From: Blautia sp. MSJ-19
GTDB lineage: Bacteria; Bacillota; Clostridia; Lachnospirales; Lachnospiraceae
NCBI RefSeq assembly: GCF_018918125.1
Contig: NZ_JAHLQA010000015.1
Coordinates: 1-64,000 of the forward strand
DNA length: 64,000 bases
Direction of reading: 5' to 3'
Positions 17,201 through 25,697 of the stretch are shown in pieces (positions within the stretch are counted from its first letter, which is position 1; the number at the start of each line of letters is the position of its first letter). Made by a program: the position numbers and the translations under genes. The notes below the pieces were generated by a model, which saw only the letters and a list, made by a program, of their open reading frames with translations, was not told the origin of the DNA and ran no database searches.

Positions 17201-20195
17201 GGCAGATTTCCTCTCCATTTTCATCCCGGGCAATCACATTGATCTGTGTACCCTCGCCCGTCTTTCTTCTCAGGACCGGTAACTGCCCCTCTTCCGCTTC
17301 ATTTGTCCACTGATTTGTATCAAATTCAACATCATACGTTATATCTTCGCGTTCGTATGGATCTGCGTTTTCTTTTACATGTTCTACTTTCAGATCACAC
17401 GCATTCAGATCCAGGATATCGCCTGCATTAATGTTCTCTATATTTTCCGGATAAAGCACATCATACTCATCGCATACTTCAATCCAGATATTCTGAAATG
17501 TCACATCCTCATTCGTTCCATTTTCACCTGCAAGAACTGCTTTTAAGCAAATATCTGTTCCCCAGGTCTCGTCTTTTGATGATATGGTAAGTTCCTGTCC
17601 ATCAATTCGTGCATCCAGCAGATTTGTATCATATGCCCAGCCATTTTCATCTTCTGCAAACTCCAATGTCCAGTCACTGATTTCTTCCTCTCCCTGCTCT
17701 TCATCATTGTATTTCCATTCATGACGGAGAACAAACGAAATCTTCCTCTCGCTGTTTTTCAACATATTGCTTCCGGATGCCGTCCACTGTGGTTCCAGTG
17801 TATATTTGTCTCCATTTACATAAAGATGAAAACTGTACTGCTGCTCATTTCCATAAATGTCTTTATACGTAAGTGTGACTACTGCCGTTCCAAATCTGTT
17901 TACATGGATATTCCAACCATTTTCATCCTCGTAACTAATTTCGCAGACAGGAGTTTCATCCTCTTCGCCTTCTTCATTCTCCACCTGGATATCCGTCACA
18001 TCCAGTAAAAGATCTTCGCCATTGAGATGTTCAGAATCTTCCACATAGCAGTTATAATGTGCATCCACCCAGTAATCCCGGTCTAACAGGAGAACTTCAT
18101 CTCCCGGAAGCTGATAATTCTCTACATGTCCTCTTGCATTCACACCAGCCTGCGCCTGATATACCGGTTCTTCTTCGCCTTCTGCCTTTACTTCCGCACG
18201 TACTTCAAACCAATAGCTGTCCCCAATTTTCTCCCGCAGCCACTGCTCTGCATTCTGTAACTTCTCTCCATTGATTTCAAGTGCGTTGCTGTCTTCCGCT
18301 TTTTCTGACCAGAAGATCATTTCCTCCGGAAGATCCATTTCTGTAGTAAAATCATCCGGTCTGCTTCCATTCTGATCGTCTGTCCTGTATCCGACTTTCC
18401 ATTCCACAGATGCATTTTTACCTTCCAGATTCTCTGTATTTAAACGGAGTTCACCATCTTCATTGTCAAAGAAATAAGTAGAATATTCTTCATCTCTCAG
18501 ATTTTCAAACCAGACAGAATAGTCCAGACCATCAAACCAGTATTCTCTGCGACAGATTTCATTTTCTTCTTCATCCCGGGCAATCACATTGATCTGTGTG
18601 CCATCTGCTGTCTTTCTTCTCAGAACCGGCAACTGTCCCTCTTCCGCTTCATTCGTCCACTGATTTGTATCATACTCAAATTCATACGTTACATCTTCAC
18701 GTTCATATGGATCTTCGTTTTCTTGTATATGTTCTACTCTCAGGTCACACGCATTCAGATCCAGAACCTCACCTGTATTGATATTTTCTATATTTTCCGG
18801 ATAAAGTACATCATACTCACTGCGTACTGCCAGCCAGATGTCATAAAACGCAACTTCATTTCGTGTTCCATCTTCTGATAAAGTAGTCGCCTTCAGATAG
18901 ACATCTGTCCCCCATGGCCCGTCTTTTGCCAATGCTGTAAGCTCATGTCCGTCAATTCGCGCATCCAGCAGATTTGTGTCATACGCCCAGCCATTTTCAT
19001 CTTCTGCAAACTCCAGAGTCCAGTCGCTGACCTCTTCACTTCCCTGCTCTTCCTCACTGTATCTCCATTCATGACGAAGAACAAACGGAAGCTTCATCTC
19101 GCTGTTTTTCAGCATATTGCTTCCAGACACCGGCCATTGTGGTTCCAGTGTAAATTTATCTCCACTTACATAAAGATGAAAACTGTACTGCTGCTCATTT
19201 TCATAAAGATCTTTGTATGTGAGTGTAACTACTGCCGTCCCAAATCTCTTTGCCCGGATATTCCATCCATTTCCATCTTCATAAGTAATTTCACAGACCG
19301 GAGTTTCGCCCTCCTCTCCTTCTGCATTTTCCACTCGAATATCCGTCACATCCAGTGAAAAATTCTCACCATAAAGATATTCAGAATTTTCCACATAACA
19401 ATTATAGCGTGCGTTTACCCAGTAATCCCAATCTAACAGAAGGACATCATCTCCCGGAAACTGGTAATCCTCTACATGGTCTCTCGCATTCACGCCAGCC
19501 TGCGCCTGATATGCCGGTTCTTCTTCACCTTCAATCATTACATATGCCCGCACTTCAAACCAGTATTCATCTCCTTTATTCTCGTTCAGCCAGAGCTGGG
19601 CATTCTTCAGTTTTTCTCCGGAAATCTGCAGACTGCTGTTATCCAGTTCATTTTCTGACCAGAAGATCATTTCCTCTGGAAGCCCCATATCTGAAGTAAA
19701 ACTGTCATATTCTTCTTGTTCATCCAGTCTGTATCCGACTTTCCATTCCACAGATGCATTTTTGCCTTCCAGATTCTCTGTATTTAAATGAAGTTCGCCA
19801 TCTTCATTGTCAAAGAAATAGGTGGAATATTCATCATTTCTCAGCCCTTCAAACCAGACTGCATACTCTTCCGGATTCGTTTCCTCTTCTCCATCCGAAA
19901 ACTCTGTCTCGTCCTGCATTTCCTCCGTTTCTTCAAAAACAGCTTCTGCCTCCTGGCTTTCTTCCGCCTCTGTTTCCTCCTCCGTTTCAAACACCGGCAT
20001 CTCTGCCTCTTCTGTCTGCTCATTCTGCTGTAACACGCTTTCATCAGTTACCACTTCCTGCGCATCCTGTTCATCATCCAGTATCTGAATATCAGAAAAG
20101 TCCACTTCATCTGCCAGAACAGTAAATGAATTTCCACTGAATGTAACTGCCGCCGTCAAAAGCCATGCCATCATTTGTTTTCCTTTTGGTTTCAT
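14289..20195 (-). CDS. Giant secreted repeat protein with triple-tyrosine C-terminus, function unknown
   Basis: 1968 aa. A signal peptide (about 1-29) and a Glu-rich acidic region (30-115) precede three ~450-residue homologous blocks beginning near residues 111, 560 and 1007. The block starts share the pattern W-F-[ED]-[GN]-L-R and LNTENLE. Blocks 1 and 2 are very similar, block 3 more diverged. The blocks are acidic and rich in aromatic residues and beta-strand-like patterns; I recognise no enzyme or named domain. A CxxC segment (CEHLWD...CTLC, about 1475-1500) precedes five triple-tyrosine-like repeats (about 1503-1968). It is first in the transcription unit, has a good promoter and an AGGAGG site, and probably acts as a surface adhesin or scaffold. 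No hydrolase domain, LPXTG or SLH is seen. Confidence 0.75.
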   Translation of the reverse strand: MKPKGKQMMAWLLTAAVTFSGNSFTVLADEVDFSDIQILDDEQDAQEVVTDESVLQQNEQTEEAEMPVFETEEETEAEESQEAEAVFEETEEMQDETEFSDGEEETNPEEYAVWFEGLRNDEYSTYFFDNEDGELHLNTENLEGKNASVEWKVGYRLDEQEEYDSFTSDMGLPEEMIFWSENELDNSSLQISGEKLKNAQLWLNENKGDEYWFEVRAYVMIEGEEEPAYQAQAGVNARDHVEDYQFPGDDVLLLDWDYWVNARYNCYVENSEYLYGENFSLDVTDIRVENAEGEEGETPVCEITYEDGNGWNIRAKRFGTAVVTLTYKDLYENEQQYSFHLYVSGDKFTLEPQWPVSGSNMLKNSEMKLPFVLRHEWRYSEEEQGSEEVSDWTLEFAEDENGWAYDTNLLDARIDGHELTALAKDGPWGTDVYLKATTLSEDGTRNEVAFYDIWLAVRSEYDVLYPENIENINTGEVLDLNACDLRVEHIQENEDPYEREDVTYEFEYDTNQWTNEAEEGQLPVLRRKTADGTQINVIARDEEENEICRREYWFDGLDYSVWFENLRDEEYSTYFFDNEDGELRLNTENLEGKNASVEWKVGYRTDDQNGSRPDDFTTEMDLPEEMIFWSEKAEDSNALEINGEKLQNAEQWLREKIGDSYWFEVRAEVKAEGEEEPVYQAQAGVNARGHVENYQLPGDEVLLLDRDYWVDAHYNCYVEDSEHLNGEDLLLDVTDIQVENEEGEEDETPVCEISYEDENGWNIHVNRFGTAVVTLTYKDIYGNEQQYSFHLYVNGDKYTLEPQWTASGSNMLKNSERKISFVLRHEWKYNDEEQGEEEISDWTLEFAEDENGWAYDTNLLDARIDGQELTISSKDETWGTDICLKAVLAGENGTNEDVTFQNIWIEVCDEYDVLYPENIENINAGDILDLNACDLKVEHVKENADPYEREDITYDVEFDTNQWTNEAEEGQLPVLRRKTGEGTQINVIARDENGEEICRREYGFDNIDYSVWFDNLREDGSTFVYEGERYELSLNTENLEHTGVKDRAQIAWEIGYTYAISDSEEMFETQIPEEYVFWEAAENDTDKLIIDGDKLKEAYKWLRSKNLENSRFEIYAQVEINGECVFGGDGIALEDVRENEEEYYMSFGATLRVLPGETFWIDRELEGFVRDKDHPYGDTVYAEVTDVSAEDPEICKVDAKDGGWKMKGRELGETTLKVTYTDYYGNQREGLFYVSVEDVLYWIDYDLRDNQVMPGDTVEFTPVVYRRTKGNSEKVEYKLTYTPVEGQENLFDEIKTGEDGKVTVKIAENADVDQDAGLILKAESTETDQDGNALWCEETEVYFYITAQYGDQIRFEKDIDKNPAVGEALDLNSYDPTILRYDYGSKEWQKVEADGEHIRFSLDLDESVWEKSDDSELPVLVRKLPKRTEIRLRAEEFDSAANTWNVIAESSYYFENVYEDDEECEHLWDNGKVTVAPTETTEGEKTYTCTLCGETKTEKINKLISVVWKTETQSAVSGEYVKLSVEAAGGSGEYTYKFIICDDKGNWYKIRDFESSATCMWKTGTVGKKTLYVDVKDSDGTVKRAEMLFTVKNKEISAELTLEPSGSAVSGTQVKLSAKATGGSGEYTYKFVICDDKGNWYKIRDFESSATCMWKTGTVGKKTLYVDVKDSEGTVKRAEMLFTVKNKEISAELTSDPSGSAVSGTQVKLSVKATGGSGEYTYKFVICDDKGNWYKIRDFESSATCMWKTGSVGKKTLYVDVKDSEGTVKRAEMSFTVRDDKEISAELTSDPAGSALSGTQVKLSAKATGGSGKYTYKFILCDDKGNWYKIRDFESSATCMWKTGSVGKKTLYVDVKDSEGTVKRAEMSFTVRDDKEISAELTSDPAGSALSGTQVKLSAKATGGSGKYTYKFILCDDKGNWYKIRDFESSATCMWKTGSVGKKTLYVDVKDSEGTVKRAAISFEVKEK
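14292..15690 (-). repeat. Five tandem triple-tyrosine-like domain repeats (282-bp period)
   Basis: Five ~94-codon copies. The last two, offset by 282 bp (for example 14476 and 14758), are almost identical in DNA, so the array is recently expanded and prone to length change or assembly collapse. Confidence 0.85.
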
Positions 20196-20255
20196 TCGCC
20201 TTCCTCCTTTTTATGTCGTAATTGCGATACAACTACCATTTTTTTACATATTTTC

Positions 20256-20284
20256 AGTATAAAGAATGGCATAAACAAGAGCAA
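20256..20284 (-). promoter_or_regulatory. Predicted sigma-A promoter of the surface-protein operon
   Basis: Minus strand TTGCTC (20279-20284), 17-bp spacer, TATACT (20256-20261), about 60 bp before the start codon of the 1968-aa protein. No G tract is present here, unlike the two CHAP-gene promoters. Confidence 0.65.
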
Positions 20285-20371
20285 CCTATTTTACTTTATT
20301 CGTCCGAATTTTGTGAATTTTATCTAATTTTGTTTTGTATTTTCTGTATAATATTTTGGAAAAAAGCAAAA

Positions 20372-20419
20372 AAATCTCTTCTATATAGATAGATGACTTA
20401 TTCTATATAGAAGAGATTT
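20372..20419 (-). terminator. Strong terminator downstream of gpmI
   Basis: A perfect 18-bp inverted repeat (20372-20389 with 20402-20419, core CTCTTCTATATAGA), followed on the minus strand by TTTTTTTGCTTTTTT. It isolates the metabolic genes from the surface-protein island. Confidence 0.9.
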
Positions 20420-20456
20420 CGTACTGTTTATATTATACTTTCACGATAAACGCTGA

Positions 20457-21998
20457 TTACTTCTCAACAAGAAGGCTCTCACCAGTCATGTCTGCCGGCT
20501 GTTCCATTCCCATAAGCTGGATCAGAGTCGGAATGATGTCTGCCAGGCATCCGTTCTCTCTCAGAGTGTATTTCGGATCTGCGTTTACAAGGATAAACGG
20601 AACCGGATTTGTTGTATGTGCAGTCCATGGCTCACCGGTCTCATAGTCGATAAGCTGTTCTGCGTTTCCGTGGTCAGCACAGATGAACATCTGTCCGTCT
20701 ACTTCTTTGAGGGCTTCTACTGCTCTTCCAACGCATCCGTCAACAGTTTCGATTGCCTTAACTGCGGCTGCCTGCACACCGGTATGTCCTACCATGTCAG
20801 GGTTTGCAAAGTTGATGATGATCACATCATATTTGTCAGATTTGATCGCATCTACCAGTTTGTCACAAACTTCCGGTGCACTCATTTCCGGCTGAAGGTC
20901 ATAAGTAGCAACCTTCGGGGATTTTACAAGGATTCTGTCCTCACCCTTGTTCGGCTCCTCAACACCACCGTTGAAGAAGAAGGTAACGTGTGCATATTTC
21001 TCAGTCTCAGCGATACGAACCTGTGTCATATCATGAGCTGCAAGATATTCGCCGAATGTATTGTGAAGAAGAACTTTGTGGAATGCAACCTGTTTATTCT
21101 GAATCGTCTCATCATAATCTGTGAAACATACATAAGTAAGATCCAGTTTTTTAGCTCTTTCGAATCCTTTAAATTCGTCATCACAGAATGCTCTGGTAAT
21201 CTCACGCGCACGGTCAGGACGGAAGTTGAAGAATACTACAGAATCTTTGTCCTGAATCTTTGCAACCGGCTGTCCGTCTTTCTCAATAACAGTCGGAAGT
21301 ACGAACTCGTCTGTCTTATCGTTGTCGTAGGAAGCCTGAACTGCTGCAGCTGCATCTGTGCCTTTGACACCTTCACCTTCTGTCAGGGCTTTGTATGCAA
21401 GCTCTACACGATCCCAACGGTTATCTCTGTCCATTGCATAGTAACGTCCGGAAACAACTCCGATCTGTCCGACACCAATTTCTTTCATCTTGGCTTCGAG
21501 CTGTTCGATGAATTCTTTTCCGGATGCCGGAGGTGTGTCACGTCCGTCAAGGAAGCAGTGTACATAAACTTTGCTCAGCCCTTCTCTCTTAGCCATCTCA
21601 AGCAGAGCATAAAGATGTGTATTGTGGCTGTGTACACCACCGTCAGAAAGAAGTCCCATAAAGTGGATTGCGGAATCGTTTTCCTTGGCGTTCTTCATTG
21701 CTGCAAGGAGTGCTTCGTTCTTGAAGAAGTCGCCGTCGTTGATTTCTTTTGTGATTCTGGTCAGTTCCTGATATACGATGCGGCCTGCACCCATGTTCAT
21801 ATGACCAACTTCAGAGTTACCCATCTGTCCGTCCGGCAGACCTACTGCAAGTCCGCTTGCATTTCCTTTTACAAATGGATATTCTGCCATTAATTTATCC
21901 ATAACAGGAGTTTTTGCTTCGTAGATTGCATTTCCCTCATGTTTGTCATTCAGTCCATAACCATCCAGGATCATTAATACGGTTGGTTTCTTGCTCAT
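20457..21998 (-). CDS. gpmI: 2,3-bisphosphoglycerate-independent phosphoglycerate mutase
   Basis: 513 aa, the usual length for the family. It interconverts 3- and 2-phosphoglycerate in cytosolic glycolysis with two metal ions. The N-terminal MILDGYG metal-binding motif, the phosphoserine motif GNSEVGHMNMGAGR, the DGRDTPP motif and the C-terminal CADHGNAE metal motif are all present, so it should be active. An AAAGGAGAAG site lies before the ATG. The gene follows a DUF2974 gene and ends in a very strong terminator. It is separated from gap-pgk-tpiA by hom. Confidence 0.97.
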   Translation of the reverse strand: MSKKPTVLMILDGYGLNDKHEGNAIYEAKTPVMDKLMAEYPFVKGNASGLAVGLPDGQMGNSEVGHMNMGAGRIVYQELTRITKEINDGDFFKNEALLAAMKNAKENDSAIHFMGLLSDGGVHSHNTHLYALLEMAKREGLSKVYVHCFLDGRDTPPASGKEFIEQLEAKMKEIGVGQIGVVSGRYYAMDRDNRWDRVELAYKALTEGEGVKGTDAAAAVQASYDNDKTDEFVLPTVIEKDGQPVAKIQDKDSVVFFNFRPDRAREITRAFCDDEFKGFERAKKLDLTYVCFTDYDETIQNKQVAFHKVLLHNTFGEYLAAHDMTQVRIAETEKYAHVTFFFNGGVEEPNKGEDRILVKSPKVATYDLQPEMSAPEVCDKLVDAIKSDKYDVIIINFANPDMVGHTGVQAAAVKAIETVDGCVGRAVEALKEVDGQMFICADHGNAEQLIDYETGEPWTAHTTNPVPFILVNADPKYTLRENGCLADIIPTLIQLMGMEQPADMTGESLLVEK

Positions 21999-22068
21999 AA
22001 TCTTCTCCTTTTATTGTATACTTTTTCTGCATTTTACAGCAGTATTTACTGGTATCATTTCCTATTAT

Positions 22069-22096
22069 ATAGTACCAAAAATTTAGAATTTTTCAA
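22069..22096 (-). promoter_or_regulatory. Possible gpmI promoter
   Basis: TTGAAA (22091-22096), 16-bp spacer, TACTAT (22069-22074) on the minus strand, overlapping the end of the upstream gene. A TATAAT also lies close by (offset 5 bp), so the exact boxes are uncertain. Confidence 0.4.
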
Positions 22097-23231
22097 GGAT
22101 TTTATCAGAAAAGCTTAGCGGAAGCACGGATAGTTTATCTTTTGTATCCATCTGGAGCTGTTCGAGCCATCCACCGCAGATTGCCACCAGAAGTTCCTGC
22201 ATCATACCACGGGATTCCGGAGCAAATTTCTCCACACGTTTCACCATCGCAGCAAGGCTTTTCAGACCGCCGGACTGTACTTCGCTTAAGTTTTCGTAAC
22301 CGGATGCCTGCAGTGTTGCAAACAGATCCTCAATCAGGACTTTTTTCTGCTCCATATCCATTCCGTCGATCCATTTGTGCAGGATTTCTATAAAACGAAG
22401 TGCCGTTTTGTTCAGGCTGTCTCTGCTGACCAGTGTCGGACCTTCCACTTCCCAGGAAAAGCCATCATGCTGAAGCAGGCCTTTGCTGGAACTTGCCACA
22501 ATGATTGGTTCTTTTTCATGTTCCAGAAGCGTCCCGATGATTGAATATTCCGGAATGATACGAATGATCTTTGGCATCATTTTCTCTGTCTCCGGTAATT
22601 CCTGAAATTCTTTGGAAAAGCCGGGGCCATCATTGGAATAGATTTCAAGGATTCTGTCATGTGCCTCTTTGCACATTACCGCTCCGTAAATTGCAAGATT
22701 TCCACCTTTGGAATGGCCTCCGACCCGCAGCATTCCCTGTGCGTTTTCTGCTACTCTGTGCAAATATTCCACAGCTCTCTTCTGTGCCGGAACAACACCT
22801 GTGCTTAAATTAAAATCTTCTTTCCATCCGATGATCGTATCATCTGTTCCGCGGAAAGATACATAAGAAGTTCCGTCTTCCAGAACAACCTCCAGGGCAG
22901 CAAACTGTTGTTCCTGTTCTGTAATGATCTCATTTATATAATTTCGGACCACACAGTTCCCGAATCTGTTTGTTTCTGCCATTTTTATCATCATAAACGG
23001 AGCCAGGCGGATAAATGACTTATCCGCCTCCAGTTCTTCCAGTGTATGAAGTTTTTGAAATTCCTTTACAAGTTTTTTTAATTCCATTCCTCTGCTGTCT
23101 GCGACACCTGAAATCCCATCCAGATTTACATAAGATAAACAGGCAAGTATCAGATTGTCTACTTCATTAAACGCAGACTGTTCAAACGAAAGATCTCCGC
23201 GCCAGCTGAGGTAATCCATGATATTCCCCAT
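22083..23231 (-). CDS. DUF2974 / Mbeg1-like alpha/beta-hydrolase-fold protein
   Basis: 382 aa, no signal peptide. Two lipase-like motifs are visible: SFRGTDD (about 125-131, the oxyanion-side motif of class 3 lipases) and GGHSKGGN (about 171-178) with the nucleophile candidate Ser174. This matches the DUF2974 (Mbeg1-like) family, common in Firmicutes and without a well-established substrate. The start at 23231 has an AAAGGA site 8 bp upstream. It lies 60 bp after hom, with no clear promoter between, so it is likely co-transcribed. A hydrolase of lipid or ester type is inferred; the substrate cannot be named. Confidence 0.75.
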   Translation of the reverse strand: MGNIMDYLSWRGDLSFEQSAFNEVDNLILACLSYVNLDGISGVADSRGMELKKLVKEFQKLHTLEELEADKSFIRLAPFMMIKMAETNRFGNCVVRNYINEIITEQEQQFAALEVVLEDGTSYVSFRGTDDTIIGWKEDFNLSTGVVPAQKRAVEYLHRVAENAQGMLRVGGHSKGGNLAIYGAVMCKEAHDRILEIYSNDGPGFSKEFQELPETEKMMPKIIRIIPEYSIIGTLLEHEKEPIIVASSSKGLLQHDGFSWEVEGPTLVSRDSLNKTALRFIEILHKWIDGMDMEQKKVLIEDLFATLQASGYENLSEVQSGGLKSLAAMVKRVEKFAPESRGMMQELLVAICGGWLEQLQMDTKDKLSVLPLSFSDKILEKF

Positions 23232-23291
23232 AAATAATTCCTTTCACAAAATACCCTCTGCATTTTTATTGTTGCTGTAAATATTTACATT

Positions 23292-24587
23292 TTATTCCCC
23301 ATATACACGAAGCATGCTGCTGATCTTGCGCACGGAACTTCTTCCGCTCAGTTCTTCCATCGCTGTACGGAAATCTCCCTCACGAACTTTGGCAGTGATC
23401 ACAACAACCTCTGCACTGCCTTCTGCACGGGCAGCTTTCTGGATGATCTGTGCCACACTGACTCCATATTTTGCAAAAACAGCAGTCATTTCAGCCAGAA
23501 CACCACAACGGTCTTCTACGATCAGTCTCATGAAATAGCGATTGTAGGTATCAGCCATTTTTTTGATTGGGAGTTCTTTGTAGCAGGTGCAGCCAATACG
23601 TCCACAGCAATCTGCTTTGATATTTCTTGCAATCTCAAACAGATCTCCGACTACCGCGCTTGCTGTCGGAAGTTCACCAGCTCCACGGCCGTAGAACATT
23701 GCATTCTCTACCGCATCACCATTTACAAAAACAGCATTATAGGAATCATTTACAGTTGCAAGTGGGTGATTGCTTGGAATCAGCATCGGGCATACATATG
23801 CTTCGATTCCTTCTTCTGTATTCTTTGCAACTCCGAGAAGTTTTATGTCACAACCCATTTCTTTTGCATACTTAATGTCTTTTGCTGTGATCTTGGTGAT
23901 TCCCTCGATATAAACATCGTCAAATACCACTCTGGAATTAAATGCCACGGATGCAAGAATGGCTACCTTACGTCCGGCATCCAGACCTTCGATATCTGCC
24001 GTCGGATCTGCTTCTGCATAACCAAGCTCTGTTGCAAGCGCCAGTGCATCTTTGAATTCCATGCCTTCCTGCGTCATCTTGGTAAGGATAAAGTTTGTTG
24101 TACCATTGACAATCCCCATGACTTCTGCCATATGATTGCCTGCAAGACATTCTTTCAGCGGGCGGATGATCGGAATTCCACCAGCTACTGCTGCCTCAAA
24201 CAGGAAATCCACATGGTGTGCTTCTGCTGCGTCAAGAAGTTCCTTGCCATGTACTGCGATCAGGTCTTTGTTGGCAGTTACCACATGTTTACCGGCATTC
24301 AGAGCCGCCAGTATGTAGCTTCTCGCCGGCTCAATACCCCCAATCAGCTCAATCACAATATCAATGTCCGGATCATTTACGATCTCATCCCAGTTGTTTG
24401 TAAGTATTGCCGGGTTTTCTACCTTTGCCGCAGCTTTCTCCAGATTGCGGACCAGAATCTTTTTAATCTCGATCTGGCTTCCAAGCTTCGGAATCATCTC
24501 CTCTTTCTGGTTCTGCAGAACCTTATATACACCTGTTCCTACTGTACCAAATCCCAGAAGGGCAGCACGAATGACTTTTTTCTCCAT
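23292..24587 (-). CDS. hom: Homoserine dehydrogenase
   Basis: 431 aa. Reduces aspartate semialdehyde to homoserine with NAD(P)H, the branch to threonine and methionine. The N-terminal Rossmann motif GFGTVGTGVYK, the catalytic-domain segment EGLDAGRKVAIL and the PTASAVVGD stretch are typical. A C-terminal ACT domain (about 350-431, from RYFMRLIVEDRCGVLAEM) suggests feedback control by threonine. An AAAGGAG site precedes the ATG and a good promoter sits at 24644-24672. No thrB, thrC or lysC is adjacent. Confidence 0.95.
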   Translation of the reverse strand: MEKKVIRAALLGFGTVGTGVYKVLQNQKEEMIPKLGSQIEIKKILVRNLEKAAAKVENPAILTNNWDEIVNDPDIDIVIELIGGIEPARSYILAALNAGKHVVTANKDLIAVHGKELLDAAEAHHVDFLFEAAVAGGIPIIRPLKECLAGNHMAEVMGIVNGTTNFILTKMTQEGMEFKDALALATELGYAEADPTADIEGLDAGRKVAILASVAFNSRVVFDDVYIEGITKITAKDIKYAKEMGCDIKLLGVAKNTEEGIEAYVCPMLIPSNHPLATVNDSYNAVFVNGDAVENAMFYGRGAGELPTASAVVGDLFEIARNIKADCCGRIGCTCYKELPIKKMADTYNRYFMRLIVEDRCGVLAEMTAVFAKYGVSVAQIIQKAARAEGSAEVVVITAKVREGDFRTAMEELSGRSSVRKISSMLRVYGE

Positions 24588-24643
24588 TTTGAAATGGCTC
24601 CTTTCTCCTCGTCCCTCATCTCTCAGGGAGTATCTTGGTTCTA

Positions 24644-24672
24644 ATACTATGGTATAAAATGGATTTTGTCAA
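24644..24672 (-). promoter_or_regulatory. Predicted sigma-A promoter of hom
   Basis: Minus strand consensus TTGACA (24667-24672), 17-bp spacer, TAGTAT (24644-24649), ending about 57 bp before the hom start codon. Confidence 0.7.
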
Positions 24673-24700
24673 GCACGGACATTTGTACGTCTATCAAATT

Positions 24701-24824
24701 CAAGAATGCTGTCAGCATTCTTGCTGCGAGATGCGCGTCATGCCACGCATGACATATTCTCCTGCACATCTCTGCAATCCTGCCGGAGGCTATATCAGAT
24801 GGGCGTTGTCTCCCATCTGATATA
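24701..24824. repeat. Candidate palindromic intergenic repeat element
   Basis: A 124-bp block formed of three successive inverted repeats, one of them nested (24727-24775). No T run follows the first two, so they are not ordinary terminators. Genome copy number cannot be seen from one window. Confidence 0.4.
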
Positions 24825-24827
24825 CAA

Positions 24828-24874
24828 AAAGCCAGATGCTTCTCACTCTGATTGATTTTGAAGCATCTGGCTTT
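24828..24874 (-). terminator. Terminator downstream of tpiA
   Basis: A perfect 15-bp stem, AAAGCCAGATGCTTC (24828-24842) with its complement at 24860-24874, followed by TTTTT on the minus strand. Confidence 0.85.
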
Positions 24875-24892
24875 CTAAATTGCTGTTAATAA

Positions 24893-25642
24893 TTATTTGT
24901 AGTTAACGATCTTTCCGAAATCTGGTTTCAGGGAAGCTCCACCAACAAGACCACCATCGATATCGCCCATTGCGAACAGTTCTGCTGCATTTCCTGCATT
25001 TACAGATCCGCCGTACTGGATACGGATAGCTTCTGCTGTGTCTGTATCATAGATTTCTGCTACACAGTCACGGATACCTTTGCAGATTTCCTGAGCCTGT
25101 TCGCTTGTAGCTGTTTTACCTGTTCCGATAGCCCAGATTGGCTCGTAAGCGATAACCATAGTCTTAGCCTGCTCAGCTGTTACGTTCTGAAGACCAACTT
25201 TAACCTGCTGACGGATCCAATCCATTGTGATGCCCTGTTCTCTCTGCTCAAGAGATTCTCCACAGCACATAATTGGTGTGATTCCGTGTTCGAAAGCTTT
25301 GAGAACTTTCTTGTTAACGTCTTCGTTTGTTTCTCCGAAGTAATCTCTTCTCTCAGAATGTCCAAGGATGACATATTTAACACCAGCGTCTACCAGCATA
25401 GCCGGAGCGATCTCGCCTGTGTATGCACCTTTTTCTTCGAAATACATGTTCTCTGCTGCTACATCGATGTTTGTTCCTTTGCATGCTTCTACAACAGGAA
25501 CGATGTCGATAGCCGGAACACCAAATACTACGTCAACTTCGTCGTTCTGTACGAGTGGTTTCAGAGTTTCTACTAATTTAACTGCTTCGCTTGGAGTCAT
25601 GTTCATTTTCCAGTTTCCAGCGATGATTTTCTTTCTTGCCAT
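24893..25642 (-). CDS. tpiA: Triosephosphate isomerase
   Basis: 249 aa from the ATG at 25642, chosen because [14 protein letters not shown] is the canonical start and AAGGAG lies 7 bp upstream; the longer frame to 25732 runs through a palindrome and is not conserved. Interconverts DHAP and glyceraldehyde 3-phosphate. Lys and Asn of GNWKMN, the catalytic His of LGHSERRD, the catalytic Glu of [11 protein letters not shown] and the phosphate loop (YGGSV, GGASL) are all intact. Last gene of gap-pgk-tpiA, followed by a strong terminator. Confidence 0.97.
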   Translation of the reverse strand: MARKKIIAGNWKMNMTPSEAVKLVETLKPLVQNDEVDVVFGVPAIDIVPVVEACKGTNIDVAAENMYFEEKGAYTGEIAPAMLVDAGVKYVILGHSERRDYFGETNEDVNKKVLKAFEHGITPIMCCGESLEQREQGITMDWIRQQVKVGLQNVTAEQAKTMVIAYEPIWAIGTGKTATSEQAQEICKGIRDCVAEIYDTDTAEAIRIQYGGSVNAGNAAELFAMGDIDGGLVGGASLKPDFGKIVNYK

Positions 25643-25697
25643 TTTTAATATCTCCTTAATTTGTATATGTTTATCCACAAAAACTGCGGATATGATT

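Larger units (their letters stand above)
24588..24892. other. hom-tpiA intergenic region with stacked palindromes
   Basis: This 305-bp gap holds the hom promoter (24644-24672), the tpiA terminator (24828-24874) and, between them, several palindromes. These are CAAGAATGCTG/CAGCATTCTTG (24701-24723), GTCATGC/GCATGAC (24737-24753), inside a GAGATG/CATCTC pair, and TATATCAGATGGG/CCCATCTGATATA (24791-24824). No gene start is convincing. It looks like a structured repeat element or a decayed insertion. Confidence 0.6.

Noticed and set aside
239-20195. Sortase (LPXTG) or SLH anchoring of the surface proteins
   Set aside because: No LPXTG-like motif with a membrane tail, and no SLH repeats, at any C-terminus.
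20616-21893. 425-codon plus-strand frame across gpmI
   Set aside because: Shadow of the clearly conserved gpmI; Cys- and Phe-rich composition is typical of antisense translation.
23766-24644. 292-codon plus-strand frame across hom
   Set aside because: Shadow of homoserine dehydrogenase.
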